Assembly: GCA_963854835.1 (NCBI GenBank)
Contig: OY978528.1
Location: 53,044,508 to 53,108,507 of the forward strand
Direction of reading: 5' to 3'
Length of the DNA: 64,000 nucleotides
From: Megamerina dolium
Lineage: Eukaryota > Arthropoda > Insecta > Diptera > Megamerinidae
Shown: positions 1 to 11,574 of the stretch, one piece after another
Numbering within the stretch: position 1 is the stretch's first letter
How the letters are laid out: the number at the start of each line of letters is the position of its first letter
Position numbers and translations under genes: made by a program
Notes under the pieces: model-generated
What the model was told of the DNA's origin: nothing
The model's input: the letters and a program-made list of their open reading frames with translations, nothing else
The model's database searches: none

Positions 1-527
1 AAATAAATTTTCAATGTTAATCAAACAATCAAACACGATATTTTTGAATGTTACGTGTATGGATGTAATTCCGTTGATGTATGTGTTCAAGCTTACTATT
101 ATATACATATCGTATAAGTAGAAGTTAAATGAAATAAATTAGTTCGACATCTCTTAGCTTCAATTCGTATGGCTTTCCATTTAAATTATTATGGAAAAAT
201 CGCGTGACATGGGGTTTTATGGGGTTTTATTAAATAATGAAATTTTTTCTTGGGCAGATGTGAACAATTTTCAGTTTCATATATTTCACACATTTTCATA
301 ATCATAAGAAAAAAATGGAGATCTTCCTTCCGCATGTACCCAACATAAGAAGAGCTGATATTTCTAACGATCTTTACGAAATTTGCTCCAATTAAACAAA
401 ATTGCCATGGGTAAGTAATATGTAAGCTTAATGTTACAAAGCTGCAGAAGCAAACAACAAGTATAATTTATTTTGAACCTTTGAAACCTTCGATGCATCA
501 TTTTCCCCCTAATTGCAGCTGGGATAA
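1..527. other. AT-rich non-coding DNA
   Basis: No coding-like reading frame or recognisable element is visible. The only structure noted is a short direct duplication of ggggttttat at about 211-230. Either intergenic or intronic DNA is possible. Confidence 0.6.
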
Positions 528-1232
528 TACAGGATGATTATTTAAGAGCCTTCGGATTTGATTAAAAAAAACACATAGAATTTAGAGAAATAAATGAAAT
601 ACTTATCTGAGTCGATAGAACGATCTATATAATTCAATGTTTAAAGATGATTTTATGTTAATATTGACCGCGGCTGCACCTCAGATGGTTCATACGCTGT
701 GTCCAATTTTGGCATACGCTATCCAACATATCGGCCGGTATCTCACAGTCTTGTTGAAACCACGTGTCAACCAAGTCCAGCTCTTCCATTTTGGGCAAAA
801 AAAGTTTGTAATCATAGCACGGTAGCGCTCGCCATTCACAGTAACCTTCCTGCCTTCGTCGTCTTTGAAGAAGTACGGTCCAATGATGCCACTGGCCCAT
901 AATCCACACCAAACAGTGCATTTGCTTCTGGTTGCTCTTCACACCAAATACGCAATTTTGATTGTTCACGTATCCATTCAACCAGAAATGAGCTTCGTCG
1001 CTGAACACAATTTTCCGATAAAAAAGTGCATCTTTATCCAACTTTGCCAGCGCCCATTTACCAAAAGTTATTTTACACCCAAATCCTTCCACAAAAATTT
1101 CCACGTAGTGGAGCAACAGAGGCCCAATTGCTGCGAACGGTCAGCAACAACACGGGCGGATACATCTGCGATATTTTCCTCTTTCCGCACTCTACGTATG
1201 AGTGTTGGAGGTCTAATATCCAATAATTAAAA
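528..1232 (-). pseudogene. 5'-truncated DD41D-type mariner transposase
   Basis: The minus-strand translation gives pieces of an IS630/Tc1/mariner transposase: SEENIADVSARVVADRSQQL-like linker residues at about 1130-1230, then FSDEAHFWLNGYVNNQNC with the first catalytic Asp at about 1000. Further pieces follow: FQQD (second Asp) near 760 and NWTQRMNHLR near the C-terminus at about 690. It matches the fuller copy at 13155-14441 nearly block for block, including the 3' flank with an A-rich stretch at about 560-580. The N-terminal half and 5' inverted repeat are absent, and the stretch between FQQD and the C-terminus is deleted, so the third catalytic residue is missing. The outer end (aggatgatt, about 531) is a degraded form of the terminal repeat of the fuller copy. 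It is certainly non-functional. Family assignment rests on motif order and similarity to the second copy. Confidence 0.85.
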
Positions 1233-1284
1233 TTTGGTGCGAAATTTAGTCACAAGATTCCTAATAGCGGCCTCATAAGGTCGC

Positions 1285-2205
1285 CCAAGCTGGCCATAAA
1301 ATGGAAGGAGTGCACGATGGAATTTCTTAGCCGCTGCGAACACTTTTGGTTACTCGACAAACAACCAAAAAGAATGGATCTTAGATGAAACCTGGTAAAC
1401 CTGGGAAAAAGAGTCAAAAAAATTTTTAAAAGCAACAGCTGAAACCAATCGTACAATCGGCTTTTACAAAGCAAGGAAATACTAATAAGCAACACCAAGA
1501 CGAAAGTGGTAAACTATTTACATTAACGGATAACCAGCTTCAACTCCAGCATGATTTCTAAAAAATTTGCGATTCCCCAACTCACTTTGAAAAGCCAAAT
1601 GCTAACATAGATTTAAAAAAAAACAACAAATCTTCTGGAACTAATAACATCATTGCAGAGCTGTTACAACCAATTACCTCCAACTTTTGGCACACAGAGG
1701 ATCAACCACATGTGTTAGCGGAGGGCATACTAATCAACATTCCTCAGAACGGGGATCAGTCCGAGTCCGGTAAGATAATCTTGCCGAATATTAAAATGGA
1801 GGACAAAGGCGACATACACATCATTGTTGAACAATCTGTTAAGCGGAAGGTTCCATTGTAGGTTGTATTTGGAAGACGTTGGAATGTAAAGGCATCCCAA
1901 TGAAACTTATGTCATATGTCAAAGTGCTCTACCCTCAAGCAACTTGCTTCATGCTTCACGAAAAATAGCTGGGTCATAAGATAAAAGTGAAATTCGGTGT
2001 GATACAAGGCTGTATCCTCTCTCCATTACCCTTTAACACAGTCTTCGATATCGTCATGCTAAAGGCTATGACAGAACAAGTAGGAATCCCATTGGGCTTA
2101 ACGATTAGAGCATTTAGATTGCGCTGACGACAGCTGCAAAACTAAAGCTTTTCGCAATTTCGGTGCTGCAATGTTAACATAATTGTTTCTGAAGCCCAAT
2201 ATCAC
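1285..2205 (+). pseudogene. Decayed LINE reverse transcriptase
   Basis: Plus-strand frames carry scattered non-LTR retrotransposon RT motifs. At about 1645-1680 there is SSGTNNIIAELLQ, resembling the conserved K-S-P-G-x-D-x-I-x-A-E-L-L block before the palm. At about 1710-1750 there is a EGILINIPQNGD block, and at about 1885-1960 KGIPMKLMSYVKVLY. At about 1990-2050 there is GVIQGCILSPLPFN, the RT motif normally read as GVRQGC-LSP-LF. No frame stays open, and frameshifts and stops separate the blocks. The YADD catalytic box and the endonuclease are not recognisable. Motif wording resembles the LINE at 35830-37211 more than Jockey, but clade is uncertain. This is an old insertion of a retroelement that copied itself by target-primed reverse transcription. 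Confidence 0.7.
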
Positions 2206-4165
2206 TAGAATTGAAATATTTCTTTCAAATAGTGCAGTGAAATTGCTTTCCTATACCCTTGCACTTCAACGAAAAGACGAAGAGAAGAAATCCAGCCAAA
2301 TCTTGCATCACTTACACTCTTGTAATTAAGTTCTAAACATCCTTCTTTTTTGATTTCAAAATGTTAGCTTACAACATCAGTAAAACAATACAAAAAACAA
2401 TTTTAATAACCGAAATTATGCTACTGAGAGTAAGAATTATTGCATGACTGCTTTTTGCTTTATTGTATCATGTAAGAATATAAAACAACAATAATAAGTA
2501 ATATAGAACAAAAAATGAGGGAACAAACGAGTAAAAGAGTGGTCATAAAGAGACAAACCAGAAGACAATTTCATAAATATATTCGCAGATACATATAGAG
2601 AAAATCATCCTTTCAATCAATACCAGCTTACAATAATGCTTTGCTAAATCAAATAACCACAAGCAATATTACGAATAAGCCAATTCGATCCAATGGCCAA
2701 TAAGCCAATAACAAAGTATACTCGTAGTATATGTAAAATGCATAGAACAAAATCTCCATTCATCTTCGATACGATACCAATTTAATGCTAGAATGCCATA
2801 AATTCTATAAACGAACACCAACCAAGCTTACAAATACTCATACATAAAATACTACCGCATACTATTTGTGTTAAGTTGTGAGGAATATATTGTATTTCTA
2901 CGAGCACGCTGAAGTTCATTCTTTGCTGCTGCTGCCGAATTGATTGCACAAAATTGAAATGAGAACTGTGTAAGGTCTATCGAAGCATCGCATACGTACA
3001 TATTGTAGTAGTATGAGTATGAGCAGCGATTCAACTGCTGCAAACCGGCAACAACACTAGCCAGATCATCATCTGATATATGGTCGATATATTTTTTTTG
3101 TAAATGTTGCTTAATGATTTATGAGCAAATATTTGAAGTTTACAAGAATAGCAAAACCCACAACAACAACAATAAGATGAATAGCATAACTCAAGTCTCA
3201 TATTACATGCATACAGGTTGACAGAGCATACAAATATTGTAATATACTACGAGTTTGGTAACTACTCGTACACCACATCGGTAATGGTGGCATCGTTATC
3301 GTATTCATTCCTTGATTTAATTCAACTTACAACTTCAATGCAATACCTACGTCTATACTCTTACTCTTACCATACACAGTTGACAGATGGATTGATGGTT
3401 GTAAAAGTGAAGGGACAATTGTTATGATTCTTCTTGTTGTTGTACGAGTACTATAAACAAAATAGATCATTTACTAGACCAATAAATGCATCAAGAGCAG
3501 CCAGTACAGACAGACACAAATATTCCTTTATTTATTATTCTACTCTATATGTATTTGGGTATAGGTGTACGTATGTACTCGTATAAGTAGTTTGTCCAAT
3601 GTGTCAAAATAAATTTTTGTATAATTTTATTGAGATAATCAGGCGTAAAATTAGGCTTCATTCATCGCGTTCGCATCAATGAAATGTGTCAAGTATGTCA
3701 CATATAACAATGACAACTTGACAATTCAATAGAGCCTTTTCGTGTGAATATTGTCATCTGTGAGAGAATCTGTGACATATTGTACAAATGTGTGCAAGTT
3801 TTAATCTACAGAAATAAGTCATTTGTAGAAATATTATATTAATTTGTTCAAAATAAATGTAAAAAAAGTGTTTGTAAAACATTAAAAAATGTGTGAAAAT
3901 AGAAATAATCAACGGGCAATTAGCTTTGTGATATCGAATTTATATTCTGAAAAAACCTGACTCATGACAATTTTTGCATGCACAAGACGTAATTTTGTAT
4001 GGAAGGTAGGTGCAATATTCATTCGATTATATTCGTGTTAGAAATTTGGTGTGGTCTAGTAAAAATAATCGTACGTACCGAAGTTCAGTGCTGCGATATC
4101 TCTTTTTATACAACATTTACGAAAAATGTATGGGAGCTGTCATATTTTTCATCCATTTACATCGT
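2206..4165. other. AT-rich non-coding DNA, no gene seen
   Basis: About 2 kb with only short chance reading frames. Recurrent tactcgta and acatacgta-like words are common here, as in much of the window. No element ends, TIRs or LINE motifs were recognised. Confidence 0.55.
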
Positions 4166-4645
4166 ACATCGTGTACAGGTAACCTTCTCTCTCAGAAAAG
4201 AAACGTGTCCCCCAGTCAAATTACACAATGTACTCATTCCCCAATCAAATGCAATGAAATACCTGGGAATGTATTTGGATAGAAGACGAAAGCTCATATT
4301 GATAGTAACAAATTACAAATCAAATTATATGCAATTACATTGGCTGCTAAATAAAAACTCAAAACTCAGCCTCAATAAAAAAGTTTTGATTTTGATAAAT
4401 CGATTATTAAACCGATCTGGACCTATGTTATGGAATTATGGAGCTCGGAAAATAACTTGTGCGCCTTGGTATGTAAAAAACATAAATTTACGATCTTAAT
4501 ATTGATACAGTTCCTCAACTCATACGAGCACATATTCCTAAATACATGATAAAACTTCAAACTCATCCCAACGAACAGGCCCGGCAGCTAACCATTGTCC
4601 CTTCAATCACTCGGCTTAAGAGGAAAAGCTTCCGGTCAATATAAT
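4166..4645 (+). pseudogene. Jockey-clade LINE ORF2, C-terminal fragment
   Basis: The plus-strand frame reads VTFSLRKETCPPVKLHNV, then MKYLGMYLDRR, LHWLLNKNSKLSLNKKVL and later APWYVKNINL. This is the order of the thumb and C-terminal region of Jockey-clade reverse transcriptases (the L-R-x-x-x-C-P-P-V and K-Y-L-G-x-x-L-D-R-R blocks). After a stop at 4497-4499 the frame continues, with a shift, as IRAHIPKYMIKLQTHPNEQA and a terminal RLKRKS, the usual Jockey ending. The RT palm with YADD and the endonuclease are missing, so this is a 5'-truncated insertion, as typical of LINEs. No poly(A) tail or target duplication could be assigned with confidence. Confidence 0.8.
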
Positions 4646-4795
4646 ACTAGTTGTTTAAATGAAAATTACCTCCTAATTAAATGTAAATTATTTAGCTCAA
4701 CTTTTAGTTTTAAGATTTGAGAAATTATTGTCAATTTCTATAGGAAAGATTCAATAAATATCAAAAGAAACGAAAAAAAAAATTTACATCGGTTA

Positions 4796-5455
4796 ATTTT
4801 TATCAAAAATAATCTTATATACCAAATTTCAGCATGATTGCTTTATATTTCTGGGCACAAAACTTAAAAACGTATATTTGTATGGAAATGGGCTTAGTTT
4901 GCATACGATTACATCCATTCTGAAGCGTACATGCAAAATATATGCATATAAATTGAATTTTAGTACGATTGATTAATTTTGCTGGTCGAAAAGTTAAAAA
5001 AACATATGTTCGAAAACGTGATTTGAATGTGAAGTGGTCTTGATTTTGATTCGATTACGTTAATTCTCGAGCATATTTGTTCGGTACAAGAAATATTATT
5101 TTCTAGCGACGAATGCATTCGGTATCAAGCTTTTTGTGTGAGAAGTGATCTTGGTATTCATACGTCCATTTCATATTCTCAAATATCTAGCATGTACGCT
5201 TTGTTTTTCTGGGCACAGAGAGGAAAAAAATATATTTAAATACATACTTTTGTGTGGGAAGTGGTCTTAGTTTTTATCCGATTACGCCTATCATCGATCC
5301 CATTTGTTCCGTGCAAGAAATATTCATGCCTTGTTTGAGCATGATTCCTTTGTTTTGTTGGACGCAATGTCAGAAAGTATACTTCCGGAAACCTTCATTT
5401 GTATGATAAATGGGTTTGATTTTTACTCGATTGCCTCCCATATAAAGTCTGTTCG
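4796..5455. repeat. Diverged ~140-150 bp tandem repeats
   Basis: Four or five degraded units repeat the same word order. Each has a gcatgattgctttgtttttctgggcacag-like block (about 4832, 4968, 5188, 5338), then a gtgggaagtggtcttagttt-like block (about 4885, 5030, 5140, 5252, 5407). A cgattacgcctattctcgag-like block and a ttcggtgcaagaaatatt block follow. Spacing is roughly 130-220 bp. No protein is encoded. It could be an old interior of a non-autonomous element. The layout resembles the internal repeats of the TATACCCTGCA family elsewhere in the window, but I could not align the two convincingly. Confidence 0.55.
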
Positions 5456-7906
5456 ATAAGTTTAAAAAATTTCAGCATGTTTTAAAAATTTTTCTGTTTT
5501 TGTCTTGTTTTTTTTTTTTTTTCATTATTGCTTATTACTGATTTGCTTTACTTTGCTGAAGCATGCTATTATTGAAAACACAGCAAATACTTTTCTTACA
5601 CGGCTGTCTTAGATATGCTCGCACATTTCTGTTGATACTTACTAATTTCACTTGATCACATCATTGCAGTTGGTCCAGTAACTTCAATTTACTACTTGGT
5701 TTCAATTCTTGGTGATTTTTATTATAGCAAAGCCTTTAGTTGCTTTAAGGTTTCACAAAACCAAAGATTGGTCTATGCTGTTTCTTGGCATTTTTTCGAT
5801 ATTAATGCACGAGTCCAGTTTCATCATCATCTATGCCGTGGTAGTCAAATTTTGTTAGACAATTTTTCTTAAATTTCTTAATCCTTATTTCACTATCTGT
5901 ACTTCTACCTGAAGTCTTTTGAACTTGACACATTTTAAACATATCCGACCTTGCTATGAGTGTCACAAATAAAAGCAAATAAGAATACTTATAACATTGG
6001 TCACCATACTGCTCCCAAATAGCATTTACTGGAATTTTTATTAATTTTGTATTAAGTTTACTAAATATCATTCAAGTACATATTTAATAAATACACTTCA
6101 GTAGTAGCAAAATTTAAATTGAATTTACGATTGCATAAAAACAATAATCATCACCATCTCGCGACAGCTCACACAGAATGCAATTTTTTTGCTGTCTGTT
6201 TATTTTGCTACAAAATTCTATACTTAACTATTTCACAATAGGATCGCTACGAATGTCTTTGATTTATGCCTTTCAACAATTCACAGCATTTATCAAATGT
6301 GCCAATGAATGTTGAATGAGCATTTATCATTAATGACGACGACGACGACGATGATGATATTGTATGGAGTTGCACAACAGCAAGAGTGAGCGCATAATTT
6401 AAGCTCTTACTTCGATGGCATTGGCATTGCCAGTTGGAAAATATATCAACAACAACAACAACAACAACGAAAATTATCGCAACTACTTCATACACCTACT
6501 TGCATCGCTACAATACATACAATATATTTCATTATATGGAATAAGAGCAACAAAAACGATTCCATTCAAAGCAATTGCCAAATGAAAAACTTGTCGTATC
6601 GCACCCCCGCTGAGTTTTGGCTGACAATGTTAGTTTGCGCGATTGGGGCAAACTAACCCATGGAAAAATACCAATGAATACAATGATGAATATGCAACTG
6701 AAACTCTTTGAACAAGGTGGAAAAAAATTGCAAATAAATAAGCAATTTTCCTACCAGTCAATTAATCCCTATGGATGAATGTTAGATTTGAATATGCAAT
6801 ATATAAATTTTGCAAATATAGGGTTACCCAATTGATCGTTTGAAAGTAAAATCATGTCATTGGACAACTGTCAAATATAAATGTAAAATCGTAGAAGTGA
6901 CAATTGTTTATTTGCAACATTCCCATTCAATGAAATGAATCTTATGACGATCGTAAACCCCAAAAAAATATATAAGCATTGTCTAAAAAGTGGTTGCATT
7001 AAAGAGATATTTTGATCGTTTTAACAGACTAGCCCATCAAATTGCGGGTAAACCAATGAAGAAATTCAGGAATAATTCAGGGATGTTGCAAAATCTGTGT
7101 ACTATTGCAATATAAGTTCTGCATTTAAATGAATGCATCAGTTGGTATTAAGCTTGAGTTTAACTTGGGCGCTATTCGGTCACACCCCAAGATCGATAAC
7201 TCTACCGGAAGCAGATTTATGACATATGACTACATCTACACGCAGGAGCACACCACTTTTGGCTACCGAATCACTGAAGCCACAACATTTGAACACAATA
7301 CTGCTAAGATGTTCAAAAAGACTGCAAGGCATGGTTCACCAGCTCCACCTTTTTTGTAATCAATACCATCTACACACTTCGAAGGGTTGGCCCTAAACCA
7401 TCACCTATAATTTCAGGGACAAATCTTCTTTCTTTATCGATGGATACGTTAATAAGCAGATTTTCCGTAGAAGTATGTAAAATGTAACAAATGTCACAAT
7501 AGAAGCAAAAAAATCTTTTAGCCTAGATAGACTTAAGCCTTAATTGGCATTAACATCATTAATAAAAATAAACTCGTGAATTATTGCCATTCAAATGCGT
7601 ATTACTTCTGGCATAAATGTACAAAATTAATGTCCATTTATACTGAATTTAGCTATTTCAATATGGTAATACTGTAATACTGGTACTGGTATATTGTAAT
7701 ACTGGTTAATTATAATTGGAACGTAAAGAAATTGACAACTGCCAATCATAATTTTTGCCGTCTATCCATTCAAAAAAAAAAAAACCATACAAAAATCAAC
7801 TGACAAAAAATCAACTGTTCAGTAAATGCACAAGTTCTCCGTCTGTCAGGGTGAATTTTCAATTTGAACTCGATCGTCTGTCTAGGCTATTAAAATATTG
7901 ACTGTC
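5456..7906. other. AT-rich non-coding DNA with trinucleotide repeats
   Basis: There is no recognisable gene. It contains a (GAC)n/(GAT)n run at about 6334-6358 and a (CAA)n run at about 6447-6468. A 76-codon frame at 7129-7359 has a less AT-rich, coding-like composition but matches nothing I know; see findings. Confidence 0.5.
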
Positions 7907-7914
7907 TGTTATAC

Positions 7915-8145
7915 GTCCATAAGAAGGCTCCAACCAAGAAGGTGTTATATTCGGAACCCGCTGGAGGACGACGCAGAAGAGGAAGACCTAAACTCCTGTG
8001 GAAAGACCAAGTACTGGAGAAACTGACGGTGCTTGGAATTTCTAACTGGCGCCAGCTAGCGAAGAACAGAGATGGCTGGAGAAGCATATTATATTCGGCC
8101 TAAATCGATATTCGGTTGTTATGGCCACATAAGTAAGTAAGTAAG
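7915..8145 (+). mobile_element. RTE/BovB-type LINE, extreme 3' end with TAAG tail
   Basis: The frame 7927-8103 encodes the conserved C-terminal end of an RTE/BovB-type LINE polyprotein. It reads KKVLYSEPAGGRRRRGRP, then LLWKDQV, GISNWRQLAKNRDGWRSIL and a stop. It is followed by a short 3' UTR whose wording (cgatattcggttgttatggccacataag) recurs, inverted, at 40380, 47040 and 63790. The element ends in (TAAG)n at about 8130-8145; a short tandem 3' tail is the hallmark of RTE-type LINEs, in place of poly(A). The endonuclease and RT are missing because the copy is severely 5'-truncated. Within the ~60 codons present there is no stop or frameshift, so the insertion may be relatively recent. Confidence 0.85.
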
Positions 8146-10126
8146 GCCCATAATTTCTCGAGATGACAGTGAAAACATGACAGGACAAAACGAGGTTTCA
8201 AGAAGACAAGGCGTAAAACATTACCACTTTGGATTCTATTGCAAAATATGTTACGGAATAATCAGATATATTACTAATTTTTACATATTGCAACCTTTCT
8301 CGGGACGAAGTGTCTGAGATAATATAATAAAAACTTATTATATTCTTTAAAGGCATCAATAATATATAGGTCACTGTCCTGCCGATATAAAAAGTGATGT
8401 GGTTGTAATAATAATAATAATAATATAATATAACCAGTTATTTATAAGGCAGCATGAATTAATTGCAAACTTTTGTGCAATATTGTCGAAAAAAATATCA
8501 AATATGAAATAACGAACAAAGATCGAATTATTATCGAAATCGATGTTTTCATTTTAAAAATTTTTGCAATAACATCGAATTTTAATTTTACAATAAAATT
8601 GTTAGCAACAATGTTGAAAAATAAATTAAAAATGTCGATATTAATTCATTTTGAAACTTTTATGTTAAAGCTATTTTTCTGAACATTTCCTGACGAAAAA
8701 TTCGAAAAATGCTATTAAGTCAAAAATTACATCTATTCTAAATACATAGTTCTTGATAGCATCAAAATGTTGGTAATTTCATGGTAGATATATTTGAAAA
8801 AAAGCGCTTTAAATAAAATTTACTACAACCCGAGTATCATTTAGGATCATCAATGACCGCATCAGTTATTCTGTGCAAGTAACACGGTCGTCATTAAAAC
8901 TACTCGCTATTGTAAATCACACATTCATTTCCTTTCGAATGCAAGATCCTTATCATGATCACACACCAAATGAACTAACCATATAAAGAATATTAACAAA
9001 TAATTTTGAAGTGTCTCGCGTGATCATTTGTATTTTATCACCCGACCTAAACAATACGAGACAACAACAACATAAAGGCACATTGACTATTCATAGGAAT
9101 TGTTATTAAAATCAACAACCAACAGTACAAGGAGTCTCTCTTCAAACAGGGATGGATGAGGGGTAATGTCAGAATTTAAAATCCACAAATACGAAATTTT
9201 CAATATAAAATAAAGGTGAAAAAAATTGAAAAAAAAAAAACAAATACCGACAAAACGCCGACAAAAACAGGCGACGGTGATACAAATAAATCACAGCACC
9301 TTACCAAAACAAGCGAGGCACTAAGTGTACCTACATATGTAGCTACACGTATATATATAGGTACGACTTGTATACTATGTATATTGTCCTGCCGACAATG
9401 GTAGTGGCGATATAGTCTCTCGTTTCCAATGAAATAAACAACAATAGTAAAAACCGTATTTCTTTGATGGTGACTGCATCAGTGGTTTTGATGGCGGCAT
9501 CGGCGTCGGCTACACAAAATGCGGTTAGTTGGTTGGTTGAATTGGTTCTCTGGTTGATTCATTTGTTCAACGTGTTTGTTAACAAGCAAATTACGTTGAA
9601 AAAAAGATCCAAAAAAAAATTGTTTTCGTTTGGATTATAATTTGTTGTTGATGTTTATTCATTTTTTTTTTTGTTTCTTCCAAAAATAACAATAACAACA
9701 GACGAAATTCTCAAAAGGATAACAACATCAGACACAAACAGATTTAAGTACAATTTGAAAATTGTAGAAACATTTTGGTATGATTGTTTGAAAAAAGAAA
9801 CTAAAATAAAATCAACACACACAATTTTCGTACTAAACCGATGTCTTAAGCACAAAAGGACGTATTGCGGTTTATTCGTTAACGAAATTAAACACCAATA
9901 CACAATAGCAATCACAGTGCAAATCCCAAATTTGGCAAAGAAAACATTTTGAAGAGCAACGAGACAATGAAGCAAGGACAAATTTGTTGTATGCTCATAC
10001 TTACTAGGATAATTTCACCCATTTCGATTCTCCATAAAATAGGTCCAAGTAACGATTGATAAGAACTAAACTACTATAGGTGTAATGATATTTTTACAAG
10101 CTATTGCTCTCGATTTGCCTTTAATT
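8146..10126. other. AT-rich non-coding DNA
   Basis: No gene is recognised. It contains an (AAT)n run at about 8406-8432. The overlapping sense and antisense frames near 9655-9981 are low-complexity and look like chance. Confidence 0.5.
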
Positions 10127-10263
10127 TTTATACCCTGCATAATGCAATATGCATGGTATATTCATTTCGGTCAGATGTTTGTGTCCACTTGAAGGAATCT
10201 CCGGAGATATACACATGGATATATATTCGTGATCAGCGTCGATTAAATTTTCGATTTAACGAT

Positions 10264-10302
10264 GTCCGTCCGTCCGTCCGTCCGTCCGTCCGTCTGTCTG
10301 TC
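10264..10302 (+). repeat. (GTCC)n microsatellite inside repeat copy A
   Basis: A run of gtcc units ending in two or three gtct units. The equivalent run in copy B (43767-43813) is two units longer, so the block varies in length between copies. Confidence 0.95.
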
Positions 10303-11208
10303 ACCTGGCTGGTTCGCACGATAACTTGAGTAAATATTGAGCTATTTCGATGAAATTTGGCATAAGTAATCTATGATCCAAGGGTACGGAGGGGATTGAT
10401 ATTGGGCATGATCGGTCAATAACCACGCCCACACCAAGCATTCAAAGCGACTAACCTCGAAATTTTCAAAATCTTTAACTTGCTATAACTCACACAATAT
10501 ATCACTTGGGACAACAATATTTTGCACATAGAGTTATATTATACTACTATATAACCTCACCAAAAGTGGATGAGCCACGCCTACTTTCTAGCGTAGCTCC
10601 CATACAAAGTGTCTGTACTTCTTTTAAATTGAAACAGCTGTAACTTCTACAATTTTCTGTCTAGAATAACCATAATTGACACTTAGATTAACACGGTAGT
10701 CGGAAATGATATGGCAGAAAATCAATGTGCCACGCCCACTTCTTTTTGGGTCTCCCATACAAAGTTGAGGAAATTAAAAAAAATGTTACCTGTTATAACT
10801 TGCAAACTATTCAGCGTAGAATAACGAGATTTAAGGTGTGGATTAGTATTGTACGAGCAACTAGGCTCACAGAAAATGGGCGCACCACGCCCAGTGTTTA
10901 TCGTAGCCCCCATACAAATTTTAAATTGAAACAGCTGTAACTTCGGCAATCTTCTGTCCAGAATAACCATAATTGACACTTAGATTAACATGGTAGTCGG
11001 AACTGATATGGCAGAAAATCAGTGTGCCACGCCCACTCCTTTTTGGGTCTCCCATACAAAGTTGCGGAAATTAAAAAATGTTACCGGTTATAACTTGCAA
11101 ACTATTTAGCGTAGAATAACGAGATTTAAGATGTGGATTAGTATTGTACGAGCAACTAGGCTCACAGAAAATGGGCGCACCACGCCCACTGTTTATCGTA
11201 GCCCCCAT

Positions 11209-11574
11209 AAAAAAAAAAATAAATAAATATGTGGCACTTAAAGCCCCAAAGGGCTCATTGGCCGAGCTTCTCTTCCATTACTGTTGTGCGTCTTAAATTT
11301 GGACAGTATTAGAAGGGACCTACTTATTTTAACCGGTTCCGAACGGCAGAACACTTGTGACATCACTTTTTTTGAGCTTTGTCACAGAGTTCTTTTAGAA
11401 GCTTTTTCATGGCAAGTTGTTATTGTCGGAAGAATTGCCAATTGCTTGCCGACAGGTGGGTACCATTCGAAAGAAAAATCTTATCGATATTAAATTTGTT
11501 ATGCATCAGCCGGGGATTGAACCACGACCTACAGATCAGAAGGCGAACACACTAACCACTGAGCTACGGCACCC
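11209..11574 (-). mobile_element. tRNA-derived SINE inserted in repeat copy A
   Basis: This is an inverted full-length copy of the SINE described at 29995-30365. The tRNA-like head is at the right (ggtgccgtagctcagtgg read on the minus strand, about 11555-11574). A pol III A box and a GGTTCAAT-like B box lie within the first 65 bases, and the A-rich tail is at 11209-11226. It interrupts the 297-bp repeat unit exactly within the word gcccccatacaaatttta. The short word cccata is present on both sides (11204-11209 and 11572-11577), consistent with a target duplication. The interior is close to the other copies and includes the ttcgaacggtacccacctgtcgg-like segment. Confidence 0.88.

Noticed and set aside
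5448..5500. Mariner terminus, from tataaagtctgttcgataag
   Set aside because: A short resemblance to some mariner ends, but no partner repeat or transposase nearby.
9655..9981. Overlapping 93- and 108-codon frames on both strands
   Set aside because: Both are low-complexity in A/T-rich sequence; no motif, and the two readings mirror each other.
10264..10302. CRISPR-like or regulatory array in the (GTCC)n run
   Set aside because: A pure tetranucleotide microsatellite in a eukaryotic repeat, with no spacers.
10725..10979. Small proteins within the repeat family copies
   Set aside because: The frames are not conserved between tandem units or between copies A and B, so the family is non-coding.
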